The notes under the pieces were generated by a model, which saw only the letters and a program-made list of their open reading frames with translations, had not been told where the DNA came from and did no database searches. From the NCBI GenBank assembly GCA_951213105.1, contig OX578138.1, positions 94,034,914 through 94,098,913 of the forward strand: DNA of 64,000 nucleotides, given 5' to 3'. Made by a program: the position numbers and the translations under genes. Source of the stretch: Amaurobius ferox. Taxonomy: Eukaryota > Arthropoda > Arachnida > Araneae > Amaurobiidae. The number at the start of each line of letters is the position of its first letter. Position 1 is the first letter of the stretch. Positions 47,938-59,899 of the stretch are shown piece after piece.

Positions 47938-48429
47938 ATAAAAGTATCAGAGAAACCAATTTCTCTGTCTGTTTGCCACGTATAGTGATAAGTTTAGCGA
48001 ATTTTTCAACAAATATGGCATAATATCGCCAACTTGGCAACTTGCAGATATGCTGGTGATAATTAAAAATCTCAGAAAATTAATTGTTAATATCGTTGAA
48101 AATCCTTGTCACTTTAATACAATTATTAGTTTAGTATCCTTAATTCAACTATAGCCAGTTTCGCTCCTCATGGAACATTTACGTTTTATTAGGGGGGGAC
48201 GAAGGGGTCATAATGTCTTTATTTTAAAAGGTCATACAGTAATGGGGTTTTTTTTTTTGTGGATCATAAAGGAATTATATTTTGGGGGATTGTTCAGAAA
48301 TTATTAATAGTAATCGGGAGATTAATAATATTAATCGTGCTGCGGGTGTTTTTGTATGTTACAAAATACATAGTAGCTTTGCAGCCGAGTGAGTGGGAGA
48401 TACATTTTTGAATAAGTTGTAAAAATCGT

Positions 48430-48513
48430 ACCGTACATAACGGGGATCGAACAACTAACTGATCGTCAAACTCGCTGTCAGATGGCCTAAGCTAAGCATT
48501 AAGCTAAGGAGGC
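48430..48513 (-). repeat. tRNA-like fragment, probable SINE head
   Basis: On the minus strand an A-box-like 'tagcttagg' (near 48487-48495) precedes a B-box-like 'gttcgatcccc' (48441-48451) at a tRNA-compatible distance. No good cloverleaf can be drawn by eye, so this is a pseudo-tRNA or a SINE head rather than a working tRNA gene. Confidence 0.4.
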
Positions 48514-48539
48514 AAGTTTTCACTCTCTTCTTGTCGAAG

Positions 48540-50100
48540 TAATCTCTATCCTTAGTAGCAATATAATATTGGCCCAATATTCAACCAATATTAGAAATGT
48601 ATGACCAATATAAAAAATTAAACCTTGATAAATGAACAAGAATGATCAATCATGCTTAAAGAATTGATTATGAAACACTTTCCAACTTCAATGCAATTTT
48701 ATTTAAACATTTCTAAAATGCAATACATTCCTCGGTAATAGTTTTAAACTTACTACAATACTACATTAATTTATTATCGAAAAAAATGAACTTCATTCAA
48801 ATGACGGCATTAAAATATAAATTGCCTGGTTTAAACATCTCTAAAATGCGATACATTCCTAGGTAATATTTTTTAAATTATCATAATACTGCGATAATTT
48901 ATTATATTTGAAAACTTCATCGAAAACAACTGAAATTCAATCATGGAAAAAATAACACGCCTGGCTCTCTCTATAAAATCAGCATTTCATTCAAAAATAT
49001 ATTCCCATTCATTTTATTCATCACAATACTATAATAATTTATTTTATTTAAAAATTAAGACCATGGAGCTACAAGTAATTAAACTCTATGCTTAAAACTT
49101 CATCGAAAAAAATCGCCCTTCTCTCTGCAAAATCAATGAATATTTCATTTATATCAGCTATGCAGACTCCATGATCTAAATAATTTTGCGTTAAAGAAAT
49201 GCAGCAATTCTTATACAACTCAGTCTGCATATTTTGCTGTTTACATTTTACGGATACAATACTCAATTATTTACTCATATATTTGCTCATATATATTACT
49301 CATATATTTAAGACGGACATAATGCTAAATATGAATTAAAAAGAACTTTAAAAAACACGATTTTGAGACAAAATGGATGCCATATTTCGTTTTGAAGTGG
49401 GTCACGTGATTTTTTCATATCATGACTCAATGGATCGCTTCATATAAGAGGTGTAATTATTACTTTAATTTTTATTTAAAAACTACTGAATATATTTTGC
49501 TGAATTTTTTTTTATATATTTTATGGAGCAATTTGAATATTACCTAAAATTTTCGAAGCAATTTGTGAATTTTAAATCCGCTTAAAAATTGTTTGAAAAA
49601 TTAGGTCTCATAGGGTTCAATGTATTTCATTTTTTCAACCGGGTTCAATCCTAAACTAATTGGGTGATATTATTCATTTATATTCCCATAGGTCCTACAG
49701 ACCGTCTGAAAAGCATACTAAAATTTCATGTTGATTAAGTAATTTTAACGGCAGTTATCGTGCTAACGGACAGACAGACAAACAGACAGAATGAACAAAG
49801 TCGTAAACACTTTTCAACATCGTTGTAAAGTGTTAAAATGTGGACATTTTGACGGAATCAGCCCAATATTGGCTTAAAATATTGGGACAATATAGGGACA
49901 ATATTGTGTCAATATTTGGTTTCACTGGAAATATTTCCAATGTAACACCAATATTGGCGTAATACTGTAATTAAAATATTTGCCAATATAATATTTGTTC
50001 AATATTGGGATTACATTGGAAATATTTCCAATGTAATGCCAAGATGTACAATATCGGTCCAATTTTAGACCAATATTAAATGTTACTAGGGGTAATGTCC
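48540..50100. repeat. AATATTGG-rich repeat split by family C
   Basis: The two flanks (48555-48615 and 49850-50085) are dense in AATATTGG and CCAATATT. The right flank contains a perfect 28-bp palindrome at 50010-50037 centred on 'ggaaatatttcc', and a shorter related one near 49927. A family C copy lies between them, apparently inserted into the repeat. Confidence 0.7.
48630..49838 (-). mobile_element. Family C element, copy 6
   Basis: Starts 'acaagaatgatcaatcatgc' with AACACTTTCCAAC and ends 'aacacttttcaac-atc-gttgtaaagtgtt'. Near full length. An internal 'acatttctaaaatgc(a/g)atacattcc' block occurs twice (near 48705 and 48835). Non-coding; the frames over it are shadows. Confidence 0.85.
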
Positions 50101-50166
50101 TTTTCTGAAGTTATATCCGCTTAAACCATATGATCTGAACGACTAGCCTCGTATTTTTTGATTTTT

Positions 50167-50375
50167 ACTTTTCTTATATACATAATGTATAATTAAAGTA
50201 TTGTGACGGGGTCGAAAATTCGAATTCGAGTTTTCGATGGGAGAGTACATTTCAAGCATCCCTGATCACGAATCAAACATTTTTGAAGTGATGTCTGTGT
50301 GCGTGTGTGTGTATGTGTGTGAAAATATGTGTATGTGTGTGTGTGTGTGTATGTCAATGAAACTGTGGAGACGAT
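50167..50375 (+). mobile_element. Family A element, copy 4, truncated
   Basis: Hairpin end, 'gtgacggggtcgaaaatt', 'atccctgatcacgaatc' and a (GT)n tract at 50295-50351 are present. Similarity stops at 'gtggagacgata' near 50375. Confidence 0.85.
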
Positions 50376-51489
50376 AAAGTATCAACTCATTTAAAGTATC
50401 AACTTTTACTAATATGGTGAGTTAATAATATGAATGAGACAAAAGTGCATAATAAAAATGGGAATACATAATAAAAGTTGCGAAAATTGGGTGGAGATAT
50501 TAAAGTCTCAAACAATTTCATGAGGATCAAGTAAACTCAGAAATGGAACAGCTGAGATAAATGTTGGTAAAGAATCAATGTTTTAACCTTGAATTGAATG
50601 GTAAGATAAGAATAATATAAACGAAACAAAAATCCATAATAAATTATATCTGGCATCAGATTTCAATATTTCCTTGAAGTCAATGTTCTTGATTGTAATT
50701 TCCATTAATGCTGTAATATTAAATGATATACGTAATAAATAAATACATGTGTAATCAACGACATTCAAGTAACAATATTTATCTTATAGTGGCACTAAGT
50801 AATTGTGTACTTCAGATACAACAGCTAACTGACATGTTGTCACTAACGCAACGCATGGTCGAAATAAATGTGAATATTAATGTCATCAATCACGTTAATG
50901 CAATTCCATAACTTATTATCAGCTAATGGTGTTTTAAATATTTATCACCATTTCTTCTTGAATTTTAACATTACAATGTCCTAAATGGTAACATCTATTA
51001 TCGTTATAACAAATATAACATCCACTTTGAAAGAGAAATTAGATATGTAAAAAATAATTGTTTGCTTAAGTAATTTTAATAAACTTCTTATTTACACATA
51101 GTTTTCACTTTTCTCCTGAATGTGTGCGATAAATCGCATAAATTTCTATTCTTTTATTTAACGAAAAATAAGCCTTTACCGTTTATCCATTAATTAATCA
51201 TACTAAATTTCATCTTAATTAATTCTTTAACTTCATTTGTTGAAGAGATTTCGTATCGAGAGGCTAATAGACATCATTGACAAATGATTTATTTATATTC
51301 GGAAATGTGCGAAAACGTAAATGCAACAAATTCCGATACTTGCAATTTTTAACCCATCTCATTACTTGTCCTTTATATATACTTTATATTGTACGGAAAG
51401 TAAGAACCAATAACTCGGAACACCGCATTAAATATAATATTCTATAAAAAATATCTTATTTTAGAAAGACTTTAATACCATAATTGTCT
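50376..51489. other. No recognisable gene
   Basis: AT-rich. A 'gatgtaataaatgagacaaaa'-like block near 50420-50470 is partly repeated at 50600-50640. No gene. Confidence 0.45.
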
Positions 51490-51730
51490 TCTATTAAAGC
51501 TTGAGAGGTTAGTATCAAGCTATGAAATTACCAGAGAGACTGGCAGGTGCATCTAATGGACGAAAAAATTATTTTGAAAAGTCAAATCGGTTTTAACGGA
51601 CCTTTGTTAAAATTAATGAACATTTCTATGATATATAAGGTTTTATGCGGTCTTTTAGGCTGTCTATAATGAAACCATTTGAGTGGAATAAATGACATCA
51701 TCAGTGAAAGATATTTAATCTAAAATGACA
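51490..51730 (+). repeat. Family F repeat, copy 1
   Basis: 'ggcaggtgcatctaatgga', 'tcggttttaacgg', 'tatgatatataaggtttt' and 'ggctgtctataatgaa' recur inverted at 55290-55500 and 62330-62550. Non-coding. Confidence 0.75.
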
Positions 51731-52095
51731 GGCTATTATATTGAGGTTATTTTAAGAATTGTTAATTTACGTGATAAGCATGCTAGATGAATATGCGAAT
51801 TGACAATTAACATTTATTTTATTTGTTTTTATAAAATGTTATGAATTATATATAGTTTTCCTATCTGCATTCTTTCATTTCTATGTTTTTCATTTATAAT
51901 TGAATATATCCTTTAATTATTTTAAAGGAGACTAGAATATAAGAAAATGCATTCGCGCATTAGCCCGAATTTCAAAATTCCCAAAATAGCAAATTCCTAA
52001 AACAAATTTTCCTTTTACTACTGGGAAAGTTTTATTTGGTTCATTTCACGTAAGCACCGACCTAGTTGATGTATTTAAACATATGTATGCCACTT
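51731..52095. other. No recognisable gene
   Basis: AT-rich spacer. Confidence 0.5.
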
Positions 52096-52192
52096 ACACT
52101 GTCTGCTAGCATTATTTACACTGTATGCTGGCATTATTTACGCTGTAAGCTTTCATTATTTACGCTGTATGCTGGCACTATTTACACTGGTT
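52096..52192 (+). repeat. 22-bp minisatellite, 4 copies
   Basis: Unit 'acactgtatgctggcattattt' with a few substitutions, four times in a row and a partial fifth. Confidence 0.9.
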
Positions 52193-53807
52193 TTCACAAA
52201 TTAAATAACATATCTAAAAATCCATGTTACACGAAAAGTATACAAGCAATTTTTTATGAAATTTGGTGAAAACATGAATTACATTGTTAATTTTTCAACA
52301 ACCGTTTAACAAACGTTGTTCCTTTAAGGCAGTTATAACTTCCCCTCCGGTTTCGGTTACAGGTTCAGGCTAAAACTTGTTCAAAAGGGCAAGGTCTGTG
52401 TAGACGAATATTATTGCTTTGTAAGATTGATTGTTTACCTATTGCGCCTGCATAAGCACGTAAATAAACGCATAGAATGCCGTCTATGCTTTTGAGTATT
52501 ACAGTTCCAACTCGTCAGCAGTTAATGATCAGTGCGAGCCCGTCTAAAAGATACTACCCAAATACAAACTCTAGCTTCATTATAGTCTTGTGGCAGCAGC
52601 CAACTTTGCTCCTACCTAAGACATCGATTGAAGATGATAGGAACATGAACCTTTGACTAGTAAATGTTGATTAGTAAAAGTTACTTTGATTAGTAAAAGT
52701 TGATTAGTAAAAGTTACTTTGATTAGTAAATGCTCATTAGTAAAAAATGATACTTTACCAACATTTGCCTCAACCGTCCTTTTCACCCTTTCATCAGTAT
52801 CGTACGTACTCTTACAACCTTATAATCGTCTTCACTGCAGTTTGCTTTCTAGCGCCTTCCCTGCAATTTGCTTTCTAGAGCCTTCCCTGAGGATTCTCAT
52901 GACCATTCTAGTCTGTGTCTTGCTCAGGGTCACTCTCTAATTTTCCTGGAATTCTTTTAATTTTTGGAGACCTCAAGAGCTTCACACATTTTTGCTACTC
53001 AAAGGTATCCATTGCTCCTACCATTTACTTGACGCAATTGCTGATTTTGCCATACGCGGTATAGCATTGAGGAGACTATCAGCCGGACTATGGGTTCAGG
53101 CAACTCTCATGATGCCATATATTTCCATATTCTAAAATGTCACATATGACGTCGAAGTAGCGCTACCATTGTATTTTATTGAAATCGGGAATTCTTGAAT
53201 GCAATGTGGCATACGTCACACACCACGGATTCAATCTCCCTATTTGGAAATGTTCTGTTTCTGACATCACAATAGGATCTTGTGATTTCAATAAAATTTG
53301 GTACCTTATTTTGATTTAGTATCAACAATAAACATATTGATGACTTGTTAGAATGATAAGACATTTTTCATTTTTACTGTCACATAATTTTGCTGTCACT
53401 AATTTTGATCATTTGTAGAGAATATCATTTCGTTCAGACATCAGATATTTTATTTTTTTTGTATTTTAGATATTTAGTGATACTAAAAGCGAGGAATGAC
53501 GAGTTTCTTTGCTATCTGTGCAGTTTCCAGCAATACCCTGTTGAAAAGTGTTAAACGCGAAAATTGAATCCACGAATGCTTCCCTATAACTTAGTGTTGC
53601 GTTCAAATGCAAAATTGATCCAATTATCCACTCTTCACTATCCGTGTATCACACAGTTTCTTGGTCATGGCCACTTATCAACACTGCAACCACTTATCAA
53701 CACTCAACAATGTAAAGACATTAAGCTTCGTCAATCACGATATCACAGTCGAGAGCAAACTTTGAGAGAAGTTGCCAAACGACACGCATTATTACAGTTA
53801 AAAAGAA
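52193..53807. repeat. No gene; 'gattagtaaaagtt' minisatellite
   Basis: 52652-52745 carries about five to six 14-20 bp units of 'gattagtaaaagttacttt'. 52340-52620 is somewhat GC-richer and 52830-52890 has a 'gcaatttgctttctagagcc' duplication. No known motif in any frame. Confidence 0.6.
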
Positions 53808-54562
53808 TCTAATGTGGGCAGCACACGACTTTCTTTGCAGACTTATATCCAGGTTCTCTTTATTTTAATTAAATTTAATTCACTTTTAATTCAGTTTTCG
53901 TTCTCATTTGGTAACTGAACTTATTTTCAAAGATGGCGTAGAGAAAATATGAAAAAACTAAAATATCTCGAGAAAAGCTAGTTCTAGTGTAATGGCGTTG
54001 GTCTTATTCTTTTCTTCGCTAAAAATTACGTATAAAATAAGCATTTAATGGATAAATTTGAGCATACGAAGTCTTTATTTCCGACGATATTTGCGGGTCA
54101 TTTCGCAATAAGAGGCAGGCTATTCTTTTCCGAATCGTACCAAAATCTATTCAGCACCAGGGTGACACACAAGCAAATTATCTTCCGAATTTTGTGAAAT
54201 TCAGCCCATTAGTTTTACAACTAGAGTGTAAACAGACAATTTTTGAGGGCCATTTCGTAAAAAAAGCAGGTTCTTTTATCCCGAATCGTACCTAAAACTA
54301 ATCAACACCAGATTCGCCCACGAGTGACTTATCTACCAAGTTTTACGAAATTCAGTCAGTTAGTTTTTTAGTTAGAGTGGATACAAAAGCTGCCCAAATA
54401 GACACACAGACCGACTGACACATAGACAGGCGTCACGCTTAAATTGATTTTATCGTATTCCAGAGGAACTGAAACGTGTAGATCCGTAGAAAACTCAAGT
54501 TGCGATTTTCGGTATGATTCCAAAACTTTCCCAAAACATTACCATCTATTTCAGGGGAAGCA
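53808..54562 (-). mobile_element. Family B element, copy 6
   Basis: Minus-strand copy from TCTAATGTGGGCAGCACACG at 53808 to a diverged hairpin (ACTTTCCC ... GGGGAAGC) near 54562. It contains 'ttcaaagatggcgta', 'ccgaatcgtacc' and 'cgtgtagatccg'. Non-coding. Confidence 0.75.
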
Positions 54563-55289
54563 GTAGTTTGTTAATTTTGAAATCCCATCAATTAATATCC
54601 AGGCGTAAACAACTTGAGGAAAGATTTTAAATTGTGCTGTACACACAGAATCCAGTGACGTTCAAGTAAATTTAGTGACGTCGGTAGAGTAAGATGACAG
54701 TCGCAGTTAACAAATTTGATCCTTCTTGTAAGGACGAGTACAAAATGCGCATGTTCTTAATTCCAATGTCGTCATAGGAGCAGAGCGAGGTTAAAACAAT
54801 TAAGCCAGTCAAACTCCGAGATGAATCCTTCCCCCTCCACCTCCCTCATTTCTCATCCTCCTCTTTCCCCATCCCCTCACTGTGTAATATACATGAGATG
54901 ACAAAGTGCAACATATTTATCGGAAACAATTTTATAATTTTTCTGGTAGAAGACTTTACTTCGACCCAGTAACGACACACATTTCTCCAGTTTATAGTGA
55001 AACGCCTTCAACTCAAACCATGACTTTGAATGCAATGTCAAGATTGGGAATATCCTGTATTGGATAATTATATAATCAAAATAATTAATACATATGTTTT
55101 CGAAAATAAATAATATATATTTTTATACTGTGCGTTAGTCATGGGAGTGAGGTAATCATGCTACATCTATAAAGCAAGCAAAGCTAATTTAAAGTGTCCA
55201 ATTAAATTTGCATGCAGACATATTTATCACACAAATTTAGCAACTCCTGAAGTATTCTCAGATAATGTCATCATTTAATATTAAATATC
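54563..55289. other. No recognisable gene
   Basis: Includes a CT-rich patch near 54825-54885. No motif-bearing frame. Confidence 0.5.
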
Positions 55290-55500
55290 TCCCACTAATG
55301 ATTTCATTTCTGCCGCTCAAATGACTTCATTATAGACAGCCTTAAAAGGTCACAAGCTCTAATATATCATAGAAATTTTCCGTCATTTCGACAAAAGTCT
55401 GTTAAAGACCGTTTTAAGTTTTAAAAATTATTTCTTTCATCCGTTAAATGCACCTGTCTAAGGGGTATAATATCGAATTGAGCCTGATATTAACCTTTTA
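55290..55500 (-). repeat. Family F repeat, copy 2
   Basis: Inverted copy of 51490-51730, with 'cattatagacagcctt', 'ctgttaaagaccg' and 'ccgttaaatgcacctg'. Confidence 0.75.
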
Positions 55501-55565
55501 GAATTTGTTTCATATCCAAGGAAATTACAGTGTAAAAGTACATTTAAATGGAGGTTTGGCTGTTA

Positions 55566-56390
55566 TTAGTGTATATATTTAAGTAGTATACCTTGATACT
55601 TTGGTTTATTTCCTCCATAATACACAGTAAACGTTAAGAAATAATATTTATGATAATTGTCTACATTTTTTGTCTTTTCAGATCCTCCTCTACCCCAGAC
55701 GCTCCTTGATGATCTAAATGACTGCATATTTATGGGACAGAACCTAACGGAACCAGAATTGTGATCCCCCGATGGTATAAATAATTGAATATTTATGGGA
55801 CAGAGCCTAACGGAACCAGAATTGTGATCTCCCGATGATATAAATGATTCGATATTTATGGGACAGAGTCTAACGAAACAAGAATTGTGATCCCCCGATG
55901 ATATAATTAATTGCATATTTATGGAACAGAGCCTAACGGAACCAGAATTGTGATCTCCCGATGATATAAATGATTCGACATTTATGGGACAGAGTCTAAC
56001 GGAGCCAGAATTCTGATTCCCCGATGATATAAATAATTGAATTTTTATGGGACAGAACCTAACGGAGCCGCAATTGTGATCCCCCGATGATATAAATAAT
56101 TGAATATTTATGGGACAGAGCCTAACGGAGCCAGAATTGTGATCTCTCGATGATATAAATTGAATATTTATGGGACAGAGCCTAACGACGCCAGAATTGT
56201 GGTCCTCCGATGATATAAATTATCGAGTATTATTGGGACAGAGCCTAACCGAGCCAGAATTGTAATCCACCGATGATGTATATCATTGAATATTTATGGA
56301 ACAGAGCGTAACGGAGCCAGAATTGTAATCCCCTCTATGGTTTAAATGACTGAATATCTATGGGACAGAGCTTAATGAGCCATTCTTGTG
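55566..56390 (-). repeat. 63-bp tandem array, 11 copies, open on minus strand
   Basis: Landmark 'tgggacagagcctaacgg' recurs at 55734, 55797, 55860, 55923, 55986, 56049, 56112, 56172, 56235, 56298 and 56362: spacing 63 bp, one 60-bp unit and one 64-bp unit. On the minus strand one frame is stop-free from 56219 down to 55566 (about 218 codons) and encodes a 21-residue repeat with SSGDHNSGSVRLCPIN. The frame holds up because the units are multiples of three, including the 60-bp one. An ATG is at 55916. After the array the frame ends in unrelated residues. I recognise no protein family. It may be a minisatellite only, or a piece of a repeat-protein exon. Confidence 0.8.
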
Positions 56391-56711
56391 ATTTATACCA
56401 GTGACAAAGATAAGGGCAGAAGGGGATTTTATCTTCGGGCACAAATTTGCTAGGGGACCAGGGACGGACACGAGTTAATGCAATTTTTAATAACAAATAA
56501 TAATAATAATAACAAATAATTAAATTTTTGACAGTCTATTAAACCCAGTTTTATATATTCTTTAGTAAGGTATTATAAAGCAAATGAAAACTGAGATCTA
56601 CCTAATAATTATCTTTTATATAATTTACATTTTGCGAATGGTAAAATAGTACACTAACTATCTATGCCATTAAACTGTTATCGCACATATACGCATGCAT
56701 CCACTATTTTT
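56391..56711. other. No recognisable gene
   Basis: AT-rich spacer with 'aacaaataat' repeats near 56490-56520. Confidence 0.5.
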
Positions 56712-57626
56712 ACTTTCCTTATATACATAATGTATAAGGAAAGTATTGTGACGGGGTCGAAAATTCGAATTCGAGTTTTCGACAGGAGAGCACGTTCCAA
56801 GCATCCCTGATCACGAATCAAACATTTTTGAAGTGATGTCTGTGTGTGTGAGTGTGTCAGTGAGACTGTGGAGACGATAACTGACGAACGGATGGACCGA
56901 TTCAAACGAAATTTGGTACAAAAATCACAATTCGTAAGCACTGGAAGCCTATTGTTTTTATACGCAATCGAAAGTACAGAACCCCCCTAAATTTTCGAGT
57001 GAAATTTTGAAAAAATCGTCAAAAAATCAAAATCGCTAATAAAGTTACTCAAATAGACATTTCTTATGCAATTTTTCATTAGAAAACGATTGACATAATT
57101 TTTAGAACGCTAACATGAACCGTTCTCGAGATATTGCACATTTTTTAAAAGAAATTATCAAAAAGTTATATAAAATAAAAAAAAAATATGTCCTATTGAG
57201 AAACATGTTCACTACTCATATGTAATACCATTCTATAAATTTGGTGACATCATTCTCGTGGATCTAGCTCGTTCCATTCATGAAAAAAGATACTTTGAGT
57301 AATACTTTTGTATTTGAACGCCAAAAGACATTTATCTGCTGTAAGTATAACTTATTTCTCCTTCCATAACACTTGGCAAGATTTTGGCGACGAATTTGGC
57401 GGAATGTCGCCAACTTGGCGATCTTTTTAATTGTTACCAAATTAACAAAAATCTCGCCAAATTGATAAAAATGACGCTAAATCAATGAAAATGACTACTA
57501 ATTGAAGAAAATTCAATATCTTAGAAAGAATATAAGTATCTACTTTAAGAATAATATTTTTTTTAACTGTAAAAGTAGTAAATTCATTGCATTATATAAG
57601 GAAAGTCATGTTTTGCCCACATCAGA
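56712..57626 (+). mobile_element. Family A element, copy 5
   Basis: Near-consensus copy: a hairpin of ACTTTCCTTATATACAT, then ATGTATAAGGAAAGT, then 'gtgacggggtcgaaaa', GT-rich tract, 'gccaacttggcgat', and the end 'aaggaaagtcatg ... cccacatcaga'. The flanks are T-rich on both sides. Non-coding; the 87-codon minus frame is repeated in other copies only as part of the repeat. Confidence 0.92.
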
Positions 57627-58032
57627 TATTTTTTTTTACTTTTTGGAGTTTACTAGAACAATGTAACATACAAAGTGTTTTTATAATAGTTTATAAGCTG
57701 AAATAGTTTATAATCTGAAATAGTTTATATCTCCGCTACTGCCTTCATAAATTATTAACGAAATGCATATTTTTGTGAAGTATGAAACGGTTTCGTTCAA
57801 GATTAAATGACGTAGTAACCATAGCAACAAATATACGAAGATGTATCACAAGTGATATTTGCATCATGGCTATATAAGACACCTGAATTTGAGTGTTCTA
57901 GACGTATGAGGATCATAAGTATAAAATGCGGCTTTCGGCACAATTAATAATGGATTAGATCACAGAGTAAAATTCTGAGAAAATAAATTATGTAAGCAGA
58001 TGCACGTTTCGAAAATTTTTGGATTTATTTTT
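57627..58032. other. Spacer between two family A copies
   Basis: About 400 bp without a recognisable gene or repeat, apart from a short 'ctgaaatagtttata' repeat near 57690-57730. Confidence 0.55.
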
Positions 58033-58973
58033 ACTTTCCTTATATACATAATATATAAGGAAAATATTGTGACGAGGTCGAAAATTCGAATTCGAGTTTT
58101 CGACGGGAGAGCCCGTTTCAAGCATCCCTGATTACGAATCAAACATTTTTGAGGTGAGATCATTGTGTGTGTGTGTGTGGGGGGGGGGGGGGGTCAGTGA
58201 GTCTATGGAGACGATATCTCACGAATAATTGGAGCATTTCGAATGAAATTTGGTACAAAAATTACAATCCATGAATACTGAAAGCTTATTGTTTTTAAAC
58301 GAAATCGAATGTACAGAACCTCCCTAAATTTTCGAGTGAAATTTTGAAGAAAATCCTCAAAAAATCAAAACCTATAATAAGGTTACGCAAATAGACATTT
58401 CTTATGTAATTTTTCCTTAAAAAACGATTAACATAAACTTTAAAACGCTAGTATGAACCGTTCTCGAGATATTGCACATTTTTCAAATAAATGTATCAAA
58501 ACTTCCCATAAATTAAAAAAAATATTAACTGTTGAGAAACATGTTCACTTTTCATATGTAATATCATGCGATAAATTTAGTGACATCATTCTCGTGGATC
58601 TAGCTCGTTCCATTCATGAGAAAAGATACTTTGAGTAATACTTTTGAATTTAAAAGCCAATATTCATTTATCTGCTATAAGAATAACTTATTTCTCCATC
58701 TATAACGCTTGGCGAGAATTTGGGGATGAATTTGGTGGAATGACGCCAACTCGGAGACTTTTTGAAATGTTGTCAAATTAACGAAAATGTCGCCAAATGG
58801 ATAAAAATGAAGCTAAATCAATGAAAATAACGACTATTTGAAGAAAATTCAATACCTTGGAAAGAATATAAGTATCTTCTATAAGAATAACATTTTCTTT
58901 TAACTGTAAAAGTACTAAATTCATTGCATTATATAAGGAAAGTTATGTGTTGCCCACATCAGATGTTTTTAGT
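58033..58973 (+). mobile_element. Family A element, copy 6
   Basis: Same orientation as copy 5 and ~400 bp downstream. Hairpin and end are both present. The microsatellite position holds (GT)n followed by a 15-base G run at 58179-58193. Non-coding. Confidence 0.92.
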
Positions 58974-59899
58974 AGGAAAGAGATGGACACGAGCTCACAT
59001 AATACAGGTAGATTATGCCGGGAATTTTCTGTACAACAAAACATAATATATTAGCGCCACCTAGTATGGCGAAAGGGAAGTAAAACGAGAAAAAATAGAA
59101 AATTCGTGGTATATGAAATGAATAACAAAATTAAATGCTGGATGGACTTAACGTCCGGAGCGTTTGTTCAGCTGTTTGTTTCTTTTTCTGACCATTTGAG
59201 TTCATATACTCTGCATTTTATTTATTTTCATGTTACTTTATTTATACATGGGTTCAAAAATCAGACTTTTGTGTTAGGATGGGTTTACGAGTTTGGAGCA
59301 TCTCTGAAAAAATCGATTTATGTGGGTGTTCGTGGGCACGGTATCTCGCGAACGAATTGAGAAATTAAAATTTTAAATGGTACAACTATTAGAATGGGTT
59401 ACGGTAAGCCGATTGCTGAATTTTGGATATTTTTAATTAGGTGATAACCGTTAATTTATTGAAATCGTTGTTTTAAAACAGATCTAGGTCTTCCACTTGA
59501 GCTAAAATCTCAATTTTGTTCTCATTAGATATGCGTTATCTTCTAGATCAACGATAAAATCGAAAACTCGATTTAAGGGTGACGATACAGCGGGATTTTT
59601 TAAAAGTGTTTTCCTTAGATACAAAATTTGATTTACTTTTACTGCCAACAAGTAAACTGGATACCAACCACTTTGATTAAGTGTGTATGTGTTCCATTTA
59701 ATTACCACTAGCCATTGAGAACGGACAATGCAAGGATGAAATGGTTAGTATTTTATACACTAGAAATGCCTTATATGGATATTTTCAATGCTTCATCTAT
59801 GATAATTCTGTCCATGTCTGTTTTGGGGATGTTTCTGCCAGCAACCCATCATAGAGAAAAACTTTCAGCGTCTGTTTGCCGTTATGCACCACTTCAATT
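58974..59899. other. No recognisable gene
   Basis: An 84-codon frame at 59106-59360 and others here show no known motif. Confidence 0.5.

Noticed and set aside
48430..48513. Functional tRNA gene
   Set aside because: Only box-like sequences are visible; no convincing acceptor stem or anticodon arm by eye, so kept as a tRNA-like repeat.
53564..53812. Frame with a REQTLREVAKRHALLQLKRI end, faintly like basic coiled regions of helitron proteins
   Set aside because: Too short and weak, ends where an inverted family B copy begins; no Rep or helicase motif nearby.
56678..56941. Frame with NCDFCTKF and related residues that recurs at 33515, 33588, 31520 and 57960
   Set aside because: Recurs only because family A DNA is repeated. 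Copies differ by stops and frameshifts, and part of each frame is the GT-rich microsatellite.
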